A DNA stretch of 32,345 nt, from assembly GCA_947311825.1 (NCBI GenBank), contig CAMZLY010000179.1, positions 1-32,345 of the forward strand. The letters run 5' to 3'. Below, piece by piece: positions 1 through 9,865 of this stretch; the stretch's first letter is position 1; every line of letters begins with the position of its first letter. The position numbers and the translations under genes were made by a program. This DNA comes from an uncultured bacterium (GTDB lineage Bacteria > Verrucomicrobiota > Kiritimatiellia > UBA8416 > CAMZLY01). The notes under the pieces are model-generated. The model was not told where the DNA came from, made no database searches, and was given only the letters and a program-made list of their open reading frames with translations.

Positions 1-3000
1 AAATTGTTAGTTGTTGCTTGGTTGTTGGCGGGGCAGTCTATTTTTGCTGCGGTGGATTATTCGCATGGGATAGCGGATAAGTCTATGGTTGTTGGCGTTG
101 CGGCATCTGTAACTTCGGTGAAGTATCCTGATGCGGATACTGTTGTTATTGATCAGTCGGAAGTGACCAGTTACGCAACCAATGGTACATCAATTAAATG
201 GGCGGAAATGTATTTAAAAGTTCTTACGGAAAAGGGGCGGCGAGCAAATACAACTGTTGCGAGTTATTTTACTATTCCTTATCAGCGTGGTACGAATGAT
301 TGTAATATTCCACTTGTTGAGATGATTAAACCTGATGGAAGGATTGTTTCTATTGATGTTGCCGCACAAAGTAAGGTGATGATTAATCCTGGTTCAATGT
401 CGGCAAATATTTATAATCCTAATGATAAGTTGATACGGGTAAATATTGCCGGTCTTGAAGTAGGTGATGTTCTGCATTTTGTTATGTTTGATCGAACGGT
501 ACAGGCACGTATGGAAAACACATGGAGCGATTGGCTGACCTTTGAAGGTACGCAACCTATTATACATAGAGTTGTTGAAGTGTCGGCACCGAGGGATATG
601 CCGTTGCGAAATATTGCATTGAAGGCTGAAGTAAAAGGAACTGTTAAGGCTTCAAAAGAAGAACATAATGGGAGGATTGTTTATAGATGGGATGTACAAA
701 ATGTGCCACGAATGTTTCCTGAGCCACGAATGCCTTCTATGTCAACAGTTGTTCAGCGGTTATTGATAAGTACTATTCCTGACTGGGAAACGGTTTCTAA
801 GTGGTATTGGAAAATATCTGAACCTCATTATGAGGCATCGCCGGAAATGCGGATAAAAGTTAAGGAGCTGACTGTTGATGCAAATACTCGAAAAGAAAAA
901 ATAGATAAGCTTTTTAAGTTTGTTTCGCAGGAAGTTCGTTATATGGGAATTACTGTTGAGGATACGGCACCTGGGTATGAACCGCATGATGTTAAAGATA
1001 CTTTTAAGGATCGTAGTGGGGTTTGTCGAGATAAGGCCGCATTACTTGTTGTTATGTTGCGGCTTGCTGAGATTAAGGCATTTCCCACTTTGATTATGGT
1101 AGGACCACGTAAGGATGAAGAGGTTCCTCAACCTTATTTTAATCATGCTATTGTTGCTGCTTTGGGTGAAGACGGTCGGTATATTCTGATGGATCCTACA
1201 AGTGAGGTTACTTCCAAATTGTTGCCCGCCTATTTAAATTATAAGAGCTATCTGGTTGCTAGACCAGAGGGGGAAAAGTTACTTACTTCACCTATTGATC
1301 CGGCAGAGAATAATATGTTGAATATTAAGACTGTTGGAAGTGTTACTGTAGATGGTGATTTGAAATGTAAAACAGAATTAGAGTTTTATGGTATTAATGA
1401 TAATGCTTACCGTGGTTATTTTGCACGTGCAAAGCAGGAAGATCGGGTGCGTCTTATTGAGGGAATGATTCGCAATAATATTCCGGGGGCACATATTTCT
1501 TCAATCAAGATTGAACCGGAAGAAATTATGAATACAACTATACCGTTGAGAATAAGTGTTTCTTATGAGGCTTCTGATGTTTTGATTAGTGGCGATGATA
1601 AGAAGATGTTGCCACTACCGATATTTGGAAACTCGATAGGTATTGCAGGGAATGTTATGGGTTCTGCCGGTCTCGAAAAAAGAAAATATCCTCTCAAGAC
1701 TGATATCGCTTGTGGAATTTCGGAACAAATAAAGTTGGGTTTTGCACCTGAATTAGGTAAAGTTATTTCGTTGCCGGTTAATGAGCCGATAGAAAATAAA
1801 TCATTTGATTGGAAGATGAAAATTTCAGAGGAAGATAACGAAATAGTGTTTAATGGTATCTTTAAATTAAAAACTGTGGAGTTTTCCCCTTCTGAATATT
1901 TAATACTTAAAGATGCCTTAAAAAGAATTCAAGTTGCTTTACGTAAGAAAATTATTCTGGCAAAAGATAATAGAGCAACGGATGCAGATGTATTGATATT
2001 AAAAGATAATGTAACTTATGAGTTGTTTGATAATAAGCATTGGAAGAAAACGGTTGACGTAACAAAAAAAGTTTTAACTTATTCCGGTAAAAAGAAGAGT
2101 GGTGAGATAAAGATTGCATATAATCCAGAGCTGGAAACCGTGCTGGTTACGAATGCCGTTGTGCTTGGTAAAAATGGTGTTGAGCATCCGTTAAAAACAA
2201 AAGAGATTAATGAAATGGACGCCGCATGGGTGGGGGCTGCTCCACGTTACCCTGCTGGTAAAATATTGGTTGTTAGTTTACCTGCTGTGGAGGTTGGAGC
2301 AATCATCAAATATCGCATTGTAAAAGAGAGAAAACAAGGGCCTTTTTTCTCTGTTAGAGAGTCATTCTCGGGAATGAATCCGATAGAAAAGGTGATGCTC
2401 AAGATTATTGTGCCAAAAGATTTAAAGGTAAAGGTCAATCAAGATGGATTTAGCGGTGCATTTACGACAGTAACCGATTCTATGCAACGTGTTGTTATGA
2501 GTTGGAGTAAGGAGAATATTCCTGCAGTTAAGAGAGAGGATATGTTGCCGCCATGGTGGACTTTTAATGAAACTGTATTTATTTCAACTGGCAGTTGGGC
2601 TGAGTATTCCAGAGAAATCAATAAACTGCTTGTTAAGGCGGCGAAGAAGGAGCATCCGGTTGTTGTGCTAACCAAAAAGATGTTGCGAAAAGAAAAAGAT
2701 CCATGGAAAAGGGTTGAGTTGATTAGGAATTATGTTGCAACGCATGTTAGAAGTGCAGGCCCAGGCTTAACCAGGTTGCCCTTGAATGCAATATCGCCGG
2801 CGACTACGACTTTAAATGATGGATATGGTAATACTACTGATAAAGCGATTTTGTTATACTCTATGTTAAAGAGTGCGGGCTATAATCCTGAATTTATATT
2901 GGCATCTTCAATTCCTAATATAAAAAGTATGATTGATAACGTACAAGAAAATCCTGATGCAAGAAAGTTTAACACTGTTTTAGTGCGATTGTCGGATGAA

Positions 3001-3783
3001 GTGTTTGGTTTGCCGGTAGGAAAATATATTTATCTTAATGATACTGATCAATATGCCGTCCTTGGAGCAGCGACACATGAAGAAGGTCTTAGCTTGACGT
3101 TGAATAGCGGAAAACTAGAAAAGATTAATCCGGTTAAGAAATCAAAAATAAAAACTAATTATGCAATATCAATATCAGCAACCGGAGAGGCCGTTATTAC
3201 CAGAAGGATGTTGCTTTACGGGCTTTATTATGGAGTTAAGAATCGTCAATATGTTGAGATGACACCAGAGAAGCTGGAGCGTTATTTCCAAGGACTTATT
3301 TCTGGTGTGTCGCAGGGAGCCACAAGGGTTGGAAAGCTTATGCATGACTTCTCTGTTTATCCTGGAGAGGTTGTATTTAGTGTGCGAGTGTCTGATTATG
3401 CAATTGTAACGAAGAAAGAGTTATATTTTAGTCTTCAGGAATCAATGTCCGGATTATACTCATTACGTTCTGATAAGCGTATTAACCCAATGTATCAGCC
3501 TGGAGATCAGAACGAAGAACTGAATATAAAGGTAGAGTTACCTAAAGGTTATAAGGTTGCTATTGAGCCGCAGTCTTGGGGTTGTTCGGATGTTGGTGGC
3601 TTGGATTTAGATATTAAGGTTTCTGATAATTATAAGAAGAATGGAGAATTAGAGTTGATATACAATGCTAGTGCGGTTATGTCTCCTTCAATTATCTCTC
3701 CTTCTCATTATAAGGCATTGTTGGATGTCGATAAACGATTGTCCCATAGGCGTGCTAGGACTATTTTATTGATGAAAGAATAA
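1..3783 (+). CDS. Exported tandem DUF3857/transglutaminase-like protein, 5' truncated
   Basis: The reading frame is open from base 1, and the first residues form a hydrophobic signal peptide ending near QSIFAA, so the true start probably lies just outside the window. Numbering from the TTG at base 4, the first half has a DUF3857-like beta domain (about 40-230) and a transglutaminase-like core (about 285-400) with a plausible triad: Cys341 in GVCRDKA, His381 in YFNHAIV, Asp397 in LMDPT. The second half (about 670-1020) repeats this plan, but the Cys and His positions are Thr944 (GNTTDKA) and Thr991 (KFNTVLV); only Asp1013 remains. The protein is thus a fusion of one potentially active and one dead module. 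It probably acts in the periplasm or on the surface; the substrate is unknown. The family assignment is firm, the role is not. Confidence 0.85.
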   Translation, partial: KLLVVAWLLAGQSIFAAVDYSHGIADKSMVVGVAASVTSVKYPDADTVVIDQSEVTSYATNGTSIKWAEMYLKVLTEKGRRANTTVASYFTIPYQRGTNDCNIPLVEMIKPDGRIVSIDVAAQSKVMINPGSMSANIYNPNDKLIRVNIAGLEVGDVLHFVMFDRTVQARMENTWSDWLTFEGTQPIIHRVVEVSAPRDMPLRNIALKAEVKGTVKASKEEHNGRIVYRWDVQNVPRMFPEPRMPSMSTVVQRLLISTIPDWETVSKWYWKISEPHYEASPEMRIKVKELTVDANTRKEKIDKLFKFVSQEVRYMGITVEDTAPGYEPHDVKDTFKDRSGVCRDKAALLVVMLRLAEIKAFPTLIMVGPRKDEEVPQPYFNHAIVAALGEDGRYILMDPTSEVTSKLLPAYLNYKSYLVARPEGEKLLTSPIDPAENNMLNIKTVGSVTVDGDLKCKTELEFYGINDNAYRGYFARAKQEDRVRLIEGMIRNNIPGAHISSIKIEPEEIMNTTIPLRISVSYEASDVLISGDDKKMLPLPIFGNSIGIAGNVMGSAGLEKRKYPLKTDIACGISEQIKLGFAPELGKVISLPVNEPIENKSFDWKMKISEEDNEIVFNGIFKLKTVEFSPSEYLILKDALKRIQVALRKKIILAKDNRATDADVLILKDNVTYELFDNKHWKKTVDVTKKVLTYSGKKKSGEIKIAYNPELETVLVTNAVVLGKNGVEHPLKTKEINEMDAAWVGAAPRYPAGKILVVSLPAVEVGAIIKYRIVKERKQGPFFSVRESFSGMNPIEKVMLKIIVPKDLKVKVNQDGFSGAFTTVTDSMQRVVMSWSKENIPAVKREDMLPPWWTFNETVFISTGSWAEYSREINKLLVKAAKKEHPVVVLTKKMLRKEKDPWKRVELIRNYVATHVRSAGPGLTRLPLNAISPATTTLNDGYGNTTDKAILLYSMLKSAGYNPEFILASSIPNIKSMIDNVQENPDARKFNTVLVRLSDEVFGLPVGKYIYLNDTDQYAVLGAATHEEGLSLTLNSGKLEKINPVKKSKIKTNYAISISATGEAVITRRMLLYGLYYGVKNRQYVEMTPEKLERYFQGLISGVSQGATRVGKLMHDFSVYPGEVVFSVRVSDYAIVTKKELYFSLQESMSGLYSLRSDKRINPMYQPGDQNEELNIKVELPKGYKVAIEPQSWGCSDVGGLDLDIKVSDNYKKNGELELIYNASAVMSPSIISPSHYKALLDVDKRLSHRRARTILLMKE

Positions 3784-3798
3784 GTTGCTAATGTGCGA

Positions 3799-3884
3799 TG
3801 TAGTGTCGGCTCTATGAGCCGATAGATGTGCTAGTTGCGTGCATTGCAGATTAAGCGTTTTTGGCTCATAGAGCCAACGCTACA
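3799..3884. repeat. Inverted repeat with two self-complementary arms (extragenic hairpin element)
   Basis: Two 22-base arms, 3799-3820 and 3863-3884, are reverse complements with 20 of 22 matches. Each arm also folds alone: CGGCTC-TAT-GAGCCG in the left arm and TTGGCTC-ATA-GAGCCAA around the right. The pair fills the gap between the transglutaminase-like gene and mrp. It could fold as one long stem or two short ones. No T-tract follows, so it is called a repeat element rather than a terminator, although it may still attenuate transcription or protect RNA ends. Confidence 0.75.
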
Positions 3885-3921
3885 AGTTTTGTGCTGGAAT
3901 GAAATATTAAAGGAAAATAAT

Positions 3922-4803
3922 ATGAGTGAATGTGATAGTTGCAGTAGTACGACGTGTTCGGCAAAGAACAAAAAGCCTGAGGAGCAAAATAAGGATTATG
4001 TTGAACGCCAGCAGTTGGCTCAACGTATGTGTAAAATAAAACATAAGATTATGGTTTTTTCGGGCAAGGGCGGCGTGGGTAAAAGTACGGTTGCGGTTAA
4101 TTTGGCTGCTTCGTTGGCTCTTAAAGGAAAAAAGGTCGGATTATTGGATGTTGATTTGCATGGACCAAGTATTCCGCGACTACTTAATATGGAAGATCGT
4201 CAGATTGAGGCTCAGGGTGGGGCTTTGCTGCCAATTGAATATAGTGATAATCTTAAGGTTATATCTATCGGGTTTATGTTGAGAAGTAGAAATGATGCGG
4301 TTGTATGGCGTGGTCCCATGAAGTATGGTCTCATTAAGCAGTTCTTGAAGGATGTCGAGTGGGGGGAGTTGGATTATCTTATTATTGATTTTCCTCCGGG
4401 AACGGGCGATGAGCCGCTAACTATTGGTCAGCTGTTGGGGGATAGTGCGGAGGGTGCTATTATTGTTACTACACCGCAGGAAATTGCACTGCTAGATGTG
4501 CGTAAATCAATTAATTTCTGTAAACAACTTGGCATATCTGTTTTGGGTGTAATAGAAAATATGAGTGGATTTGTATGTCCTGGTTGTGGGGTGAAGACTG
4601 ATATCTTTAGTAGTGGTGGTGCAGAAACTATGGCTGGTGAGATGGATGTCCCGTTTCTTGGACGAATTCCCATTGAGCCTGGTATTGGTATTGCTGGAGA
4701 AGATGGAACACCGTTTGTTGGTAGATATGCGGAATCTGAAACTGCAAAGGCTTTTGAGTCTGCAATTGAATCTATTGTGGAAGTTGAAGAATCAATGGAA
4801 TAG
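3922..4803 (+). CDS. mrp: Mrp/NBP35-family iron-sulfur cluster carrier ATPase
   Basis: This is a P-loop ATPase of the Mrp/ApbC/NBP35 group, which carries [4Fe-4S] clusters to apoproteins in the cytoplasm. The 293-residue protein has the deviant Walker A motif GKGGVGKST, the switch segment DVDLHGPSIPR, the DFPPGTGDEP motif, and a C-terminal CxxC (FVCPGCG) expected to bind the bridging cluster. Its N-terminus is cysteine-rich (Cys4, Cys7, Cys12), as in NBP35-type members rather than the MIP18-fused bacterial Mrp. The start at 3922 is chosen because AAGGA lies about eight bases upstream; an upstream in-frame TTG at 3835 would run through the intergenic inverted repeat. Neighbours do not suggest a specific client. 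Confidence 0.93.
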   Translation: MSECDSCSSTTCSAKNKKPEEQNKDYVERQQLAQRMCKIKHKIMVFSGKGGVGKSTVAVNLAASLALKGKKVGLLDVDLHGPSIPRLLNMEDRQIEAQGGALLPIEYSDNLKVISIGFMLRSRNDAVVWRGPMKYGLIKQFLKDVEWGELDYLIIDFPPGTGDEPLTIGQLLGDSAEGAIIVTTPQEIALLDVRKSINFCKQLGISVLGVIENMSGFVCPGCGVKTDIFSSGGAETMAGEMDVPFLGRIPIEPGIGIAGEDGTPFVGRYAESETAKAFESAIESIVEVEESME

Positions 4804-4863
4804 AAGTTTATTGATATAAAAATTGCCTCGCAAAGTAGTTTTGCAAAGCACTCCAATTCAGTT

Positions 4864-7035
4864 ATGAATAAGTTAAAAAGTTTTTTAAGATGTCTGCCCG
4901 CTTTGTTGGTTTCTTTTTGTATGTTTATATGTGTACAAACGGAGTCTTCATGGATTAATAAGCATTTGGTCTTTTGGTTTGTACTACTGTTGCCTTTGGC
5001 GGTTATGCTTTATCTGTTATGGCGTAAGTCTGAATCTCCACGACCGTATAAACTTGAAAAATATGCACCTATATTGATTGTGTTTTCTTTTTTAGTGGTG
5101 GCTTTGGCTTCCAGTTTTCCTCAGCATAGCTGGTTCTATTTTTTGCGTTGGAAACCGAGTGATACGGTTTCTGCGGAAAAGACGGAGCTTGTAAGAATGA
5201 TATTGATGATATCATTGTTGCTCCCTCTGTTTGTCTCTCGCTTGCGTAAGCCGCAGAATATATTGGTTGTTATTTTTATTATTTTACAGTTGTTGTGTTT
5301 TCAACGACTATTGGCAACATCTGGCGGGAGTGCTATTTATCGCACTGATCATCCTTCTTTTATGTTTCGTTTGTTCGAGTTCACGCATTGTTTTCCGCAA
5401 TTGATAAATTATAACCCGTATTGGAATGGAGGGACGGAGCATTTTGTTAGTGTAACATCCGGTACGGCTGGACCTGGACTGTTGGCATATCCGATATTGC
5501 GTTTTTTGCCAGTGCATGTGGCTTATACTTATGTTTTTGGGTTGATTTTTATAATTTTTGTACCGTGGGTGGGGTTTGGGTCTATTCGAGCTATTGGTGG
5601 AGATAAAGTGTCGGCAGCGGCTGCCGGGTTGATGTCACTTGGAGTAAGCCAGCAGTTTTTTTTGTGGGCGTTGCATTATGGGACAATTGGAGCATCATTA
5701 TCCAGTGCGATGATTCTTCCTGTATCGGCTCTTGCTTTTAGGGTTATTAAGTTAGATAAACGAGATATTTGGACGGGGGTAGCTCTTGTTTTATCTGCTT
5801 TCTTTTTGTTGTTATGGCCGCCTGGTGCGATTATGGGGCTGGCGGTTGCAATTGCATTTATTTTTAATTTTAGTGATTGGAGTTGGGATAAGTGGAAGTT
5901 TTTGATTGTTTGTGCGGTTGTGGTATTTATTCTTTATAGTCAGTGGCTTTGGGTACAGCTGTTTGAAGGTAATAGTGTTGTTGAATATGTGTTAAAATCA
6001 GGGAAGCGGGCTGATTCTACCGAGTTTTGGTTAAATGCGGAAAGTTTTAAACGGGGATGTTTGTTGTTGGCCTCTTATATTAAGGGAGGGCATCCGGCAC
6101 TTGTGTTTTTTGGATTAGTTGGGATATTTGTTGCTAGTAAACGCAGTATCCGTAGTTGGTTTGCTCCGATTATAATAGTTTTAGCTTTGGTTACCGGTTT
6201 GGGGGAGGAGTGGAAGCATAATTCTCAACTTGCGAGAATATCAATACCTATGTTTTTTGTGGCAGTTATTCCGGCATCCATGTTGATAGGAAAACTGTTA
6301 CGTATGAATGATATGCGGCTGGCGTTAGTGCGTGCATTTATTGTTTCACTGTTGGCTGTTGGTGCATATAATGTTGCTCGTCTATATTCAAATGAAGGCA
6401 ATGCAAAATATGTAGTGATGGATGAACATGTAGGTGAACTTATTGATTGGGTGAAGAGCAGTGTGCCTGTTGGTGGTCGGGTTTTGTTTGCCGGAAAATG
6501 TGTGCATGCGTATGGCAGCGGAAATGTTGCGTATTTGCCGGCAATTACCGGTCGTGAAATGATGGCTGATGATTATTATGGGTTTCCTGTGGGAACTATT
6601 GAGTATGAATATCCGCCACGTCGTTATCGGAAATCTTGGGAACTGATGCAGTTATTTTTTGATGTATATAATGTGACTGATATTGTTACTTATCATGATA
6701 AATGGAAGAGATATTTTGCATCACATCCAGAATATTTTAAGCTTGAGAAAACGTATAGATCATACGATCTGGGAGTTAATTGTTATTCGATAAATAGAAT
6801 GCCTAATATGCTGTTAAAGGGAGTGGGAACGGCAGTGGCTAGATTTAATCATATTAACGTTAAGCTTGATAAGGCAAGTGATGAAGTTGTTCTTAAATAC
6901 AATTGGATGGGACATCTAAAAGGTACCGCTGGGGTTGAGCTATTTCCGTATGAGGCGGATGAAGGAATTATGCTTATTGGGGTGCGAACTCATGGCATGA
7001 AAGATTTTAGTGTTGTTTATAGGAATATATATTAA
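4864..7035 (+). CDS. Large multi-pass membrane protein, GT-C glycosyltransferase-like
   Basis: The 723-residue protein has many hydrophobic segments across roughly residues 8-500, then a polar C-terminal part (about 510-723) that probably lies outside the cytoplasmic membrane. The first large loop (NPYWNGGTEHF followed by SGTAGPGLLAYP) resembles the substrate-side loop of GT-C-fold membrane glycosyltransferases and related YfhO/PMT-like proteins. No clear DxD or DE catalytic pair was identified, so the enzymatic role is inferred. It lies 60 bases after mrp and is followed at once by a second large membrane protein of similar plan, which suggests joint work on surface glycan or glycolipid modification. 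There is no strong Shine-Dalgarno before the ATG at 4864. A generic polytopic membrane protein is the fallback call. Confidence 0.6.
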   Translation: MNKLKSFLRCLPALLVSFCMFICVQTESSWINKHLVFWFVLLLPLAVMLYLLWRKSESPRPYKLEKYAPILIVFSFLVVALASSFPQHSWFYFLRWKPSDTVSAEKTELVRMILMISLLLPLFVSRLRKPQNILVVIFIILQLLCFQRLLATSGGSAIYRTDHPSFMFRLFEFTHCFPQLINYNPYWNGGTEHFVSVTSGTAGPGLLAYPILRFLPVHVAYTYVFGLIFIIFVPWVGFGSIRAIGGDKVSAAAAGLMSLGVSQQFFLWALHYGTIGASLSSAMILPVSALAFRVIKLDKRDIWTGVALVLSAFFLLLWPPGAIMGLAVAIAFIFNFSDWSWDKWKFLIVCAVVVFILYSQWLWVQLFEGNSVVEYVLKSGKRADSTEFWLNAESFKRGCLLLASYIKGGHPALVFFGLVGIFVASKRSIRSWFAPIIIVLALVTGLGEEWKHNSQLARISIPMFFVAVIPASMLIGKLLRMNDMRLALVRAFIVSLLAVGAYNVARLYSNEGNAKYVVMDEHVGELIDWVKSSVPVGGRVLFAGKCVHAYGSGNVAYLPAITGREMMADDYYGFPVGTIEYEYPPRRYRKSWELMQLFFDVYNVTDIVTYHDKWKRYFASHPEYFKLEKTYRSYDLGVNCYSINRMPNMLLKGVGTAVARFNHINVKLDKASDEVVLKYNWMGHLKGTAGVELFPYEADEGIMLIGVRTHGMKDFSVVYRNIY

Positions 7036-7042
7036 CAGTGAA

Positions 7043-7063
7043 CAATGAGCAATGAGCAATGAG
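7043..7063. repeat. Three tandem copies of the heptamer CAATGAG at a gene start
   Basis: CAATGAG occurs three times without interruption directly before the membrane glycosyltransferase-like gene. Each copy contains an ATG, and because the unit is seven bases the three ATGs fall in three different frames (7045, 7052, 7059). The last copy merges with GAGGAAAAG, a good ribosome binding site for the ATG at 7070. The coding sequence just after it (around 7077-7100) has related AACAGT/AACTATGAAC runs, as though a degenerate dispersed repeat spans the gene start. Confidence 0.8.
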
Positions 7064-7069
7064 GAAAAG

Positions 7070-9865
7070 ATGAACGTCCAACAGTCAACAGTTAACTATG
7101 AACGCCCACCAAGGATCTGGGGTTACTGGATATTGGTAGGGATCTGTTTTGCTGTTGGTGTTGTTGGCAGGATTTATGGAGCATGGGCGGGGCGTTATAT
7201 TAGTAATCCTGATTGTGGAGTTGTGGCGTTGATGGCAAAACATGTGGCAGAGGGTGGACAGTGGCCTGTTTTTTTCTATGGTCAGTCTTACATGGGTAGT
7301 TTGGAACCGTTACTTAGTGCGTTGTTGTGTAAGGTTTTTGGTGTTTCTGGCTTTATGGTGTGTTTGGGGACGGCGATTGCGGCGATTGCTACTTTGCCGA
7401 TTATATATTTTTGGGGGCGTGATATAGGTGGAAAGAGTGGGGGACTGACCGCGTTAGCGTTATCTGTTGTTGGTCCATATTTCTATTTTATGTTTCAATT
7501 TGCTCCGCGTGGTGGATATATGGTGATGATGGTGTTGGGGCTTTTGTGTATGTGGTTAAGTTCAAGAACTGCATTTGAATTGCAGAATGGTATTCCTGTA
7601 AAGTTGCGACGCTATTTTATTATTGGTTTATTTGCCGGATTAGGGTGGTGGACTAATCCGCTAATTATTTCTGCACTGTTGGCTTCGGCGGTTATATTGG
7701 CGTTCGGTCTACGAAAAAAGATTGTATCAGTGATGCCGCTGTTGGGGCTGGCTGGTTTTATGCTTGGTAGCTTACCTTTTTGGTTGTGGAATATTTATAA
7801 TCATTGGCAGTCCTTTGATATGTTTTTTGCTGCGGGAGGTGTTGCACTAAAAGAAGGTTTCGGCTATTTAGTTATGCGTTATGATAGGCTTATGGGGATG
7901 GATGATTGGCAGTCGTGGTTAAAAAAAGTTTATATGTGGGGCTACTTGTTATTGGCGGCATCCGGCATGTTTCTTGGGGTAAAGAGTGTTAGGCACAATC
8001 GTTTGTCACTGCGTGGTGCAGGAACTCTTACTGCCGGATTCTTTCTGTTTTTTTCTGTAATGTTTTTTGTTCGCTCATCATTTGCGACAATGAATACAGC
8101 CAGATACCTTGTGCCGTTAGCTCCTGTATTGGCGGTATTGATAGGTAGTCTAGTATGTTCTTTAAATCGAAAGTTCTGGGTATATGTTGCGGCGTTGCTT
8201 GTTCTTTTTTTGCTGGCATCGTATTGGCCTGTATTTCCAGATTTACATGGACAGTCTTCGGTTGCCGTGGCACGTGCTAAGAGTGCTGATGAATTGCGGA
8301 ATTTCTTGGTGAAACATAATATTAAGAATTTATATAGCAGCTTTATGTTTCATTCTCTTAATTTTAATATGGATGAAGATGCAGTGGTGGCGACAATGCG
8401 TGGTGAGCGTTATTATCCGTATGCGAAAAGTGTGGAGCTGTGCGATGATATTGGCTTTTTTCAACATTATGGATATATAAACAGGTTTATAAATAATAGT
8501 GGCGGTAAGGATATTAATGGCGGTACGGAGAGATATGGTGTTTCCTATGGTTGTAAACCGCCAGTTGGAGGCCTTAAGGAAGTTGACCTTGTGGGGCATT
8601 GTGAAATCAGTGATCATGCCGGACGGGACTGCACAGATAAGTTATTAGATAGAAATGTTAATACGGTATGGCTAGGAACACGGGAAAAGAATAAATCAGA
8701 ATGGCTTCAGATAACTTTTGATAGCCCGAAAGTGTTGCGAATGTTACGGATGATAGGTGGTGCGGCAGAAAATTATCCAAGGCGTATGCGAGTTGAAGTG
8801 CTTGAGAAGGGAAAAGAGGATTGGACTGTTCTTTATGATAATGGCATAACTGGTTACTTTTGGTCGGGACCAAGACCTTATTGGTGGGGACGACGCCACC
8901 GACAAGAGTATTCGTTAAAAGATCTTGAGGTGTCGGCAGTTAGGCTGGTATCTGTTCCGACTGGTAAATCACCGTTGCTTTGGCTGATTAAAGAGTTACA
9001 GTTTTTTGCTCCGGCAACAGGTAAAGACTTTGATCCGATAAAAAGTTTGCCGTTGTTAATTGAGACGTTACAAGAGCGCGGCGTTAAGCATCTTTTTGCT
9101 GATAGATGGGAATCTAATAAAGTTTTTGAACAATTTAAGGGGACGATTAGGGTTGAATTAAATCCACGTGTGTTTGGTGATTATAAGTGGGATGTCGATA
9201 AAATTACCGATAGTAATAGTTCTGCTATTTTGGTTCGTGATTATGATGCATCACTCGTTGAAAAAAAACTTAATGAATCGGGGGTTACATATCATAAAGA
9301 GGTGATTAATGATTGGGTGTTGTTTGACCAGTTTAGTCTTAATGTGAATACGATGGCAAAGACGACGGGCTTAATTTGGACAGGATTTACATTGTTATCT
9401 GGTGTGGAAAGAAGATTTGATATTACTACAAAGGCAAAGTTTAGTTGTAATATTATTTTGGATGGTCTTAGTGTTGAGCCTAGTGTTGTTAGACCTGGTG
9501 GTAGCGTTACTGTTAGTTTTCGGTGGCACAAGCCAATAGGTAGTGCAATTGATAATAATTTAGCAGTATTTACGCATTTTATAGATGAGGATAATATGTT
9601 TCAAGATGATTATCCGTTGCGTGGATTTATGCCGGAACTATTTGGTGGAGGTTTTGCTGGTGAAGATGTTTGCTATGTTAGTCGTACTGTGCAGGTTCCA
9701 AAAGATACTATGTTGGGGGTTAAAACACTTCGGATTGGCTTGTACAATACTATTTATGGTGTACGGTATGACATTAAGACAAGTTTAGGTACGCATAAAC
9801 AGGCAATCGTAATACCTAATATAATGACTGTTATTGAGCCCGCTATTGGGTTTGATAAAATATGA
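7070..9865 (+). CDS. Membrane glycosyltransferase-like protein (GT39/GT83-type) with C-terminal discoidin-like domain
   Basis: The 931-residue protein starts with a membrane helix, then a periplasmic loop with NPDCGVVALMAKHV and FFYGQSYMGSLEPLLSA, the pattern seen in the first extracytoplasmic loop of ArnT/PMT-like GT-C glycosyltransferases. About ten further membrane segments follow to about residue 390. The remainder is soluble: about 500-640 looks like an F5/8 type C (discoidin, galactose-binding-like) domain (DKLLDRNVNTVWLG, SEWLQITFDSP, YSLKDLEVSAVRLVS), and the last third is beta-rich. It probably transfers sugar from a lipid carrier to an exported acceptor. The in-frame ATG at 7052 lies in a heptamer repeat; the ATG at 7070 is preferred because GAGGAAAAG directly precedes it. 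Acceptor and donor are unknown. Confidence 0.72.
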   Translation: MNVQQSTVNYERPPRIWGYWILVGICFAVGVVGRIYGAWAGRYISNPDCGVVALMAKHVAEGGQWPVFFYGQSYMGSLEPLLSALLCKVFGVSGFMVCLGTAIAAIATLPIIYFWGRDIGGKSGGLTALALSVVGPYFYFMFQFAPRGGYMVMMVLGLLCMWLSSRTAFELQNGIPVKLRRYFIIGLFAGLGWWTNPLIISALLASAVILAFGLRKKIVSVMPLLGLAGFMLGSLPFWLWNIYNHWQSFDMFFAAGGVALKEGFGYLVMRYDRLMGMDDWQSWLKKVYMWGYLLLAASGMFLGVKSVRHNRLSLRGAGTLTAGFFLFFSVMFFVRSSFATMNTARYLVPLAPVLAVLIGSLVCSLNRKFWVYVAALLVLFLLASYWPVFPDLHGQSSVAVARAKSADELRNFLVKHNIKNLYSSFMFHSLNFNMDEDAVVATMRGERYYPYAKSVELCDDIGFFQHYGYINRFINNSGGKDINGGTERYGVSYGCKPPVGGLKEVDLVGHCEISDHAGRDCTDKLLDRNVNTVWLGTREKNKSEWLQITFDSPKVLRMLRMIGGAAENYPRRMRVEVLEKGKEDWTVLYDNGITGYFWSGPRPYWWGRRHRQEYSLKDLEVSAVRLVSVPTGKSPLLWLIKELQFFAPATGKDFDPIKSLPLLIETLQERGVKHLFADRWESNKVFEQFKGTIRVELNPRVFGDYKWDVDKITDSNSSAILVRDYDASLVEKKLNESGVTYHKEVINDWVLFDQFSLNVNTMAKTTGLIWTGFTLLSGVERRFDITTKAKFSCNIILDGLSVEPSVVRPGGSVTVSFRWHKPIGSAIDNNLAVFTHFIDEDNMFQDDYPLRGFMPELFGGGFAGEDVCYVSRTVQVPKDTMLGVKTLRIGLYNTIYGVRYDIKTSLGTHKQAIVIPNIMTVIEPAIGFDKI

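Noticed and set aside
3835-3921. Upstream TTG start extending the Mrp protein
   Set aside because: It would translate the intergenic inverted repeat and has no ribosome binding site; ATG 3922 has AAGGA and gives the NBP35-like cysteine-rich start.
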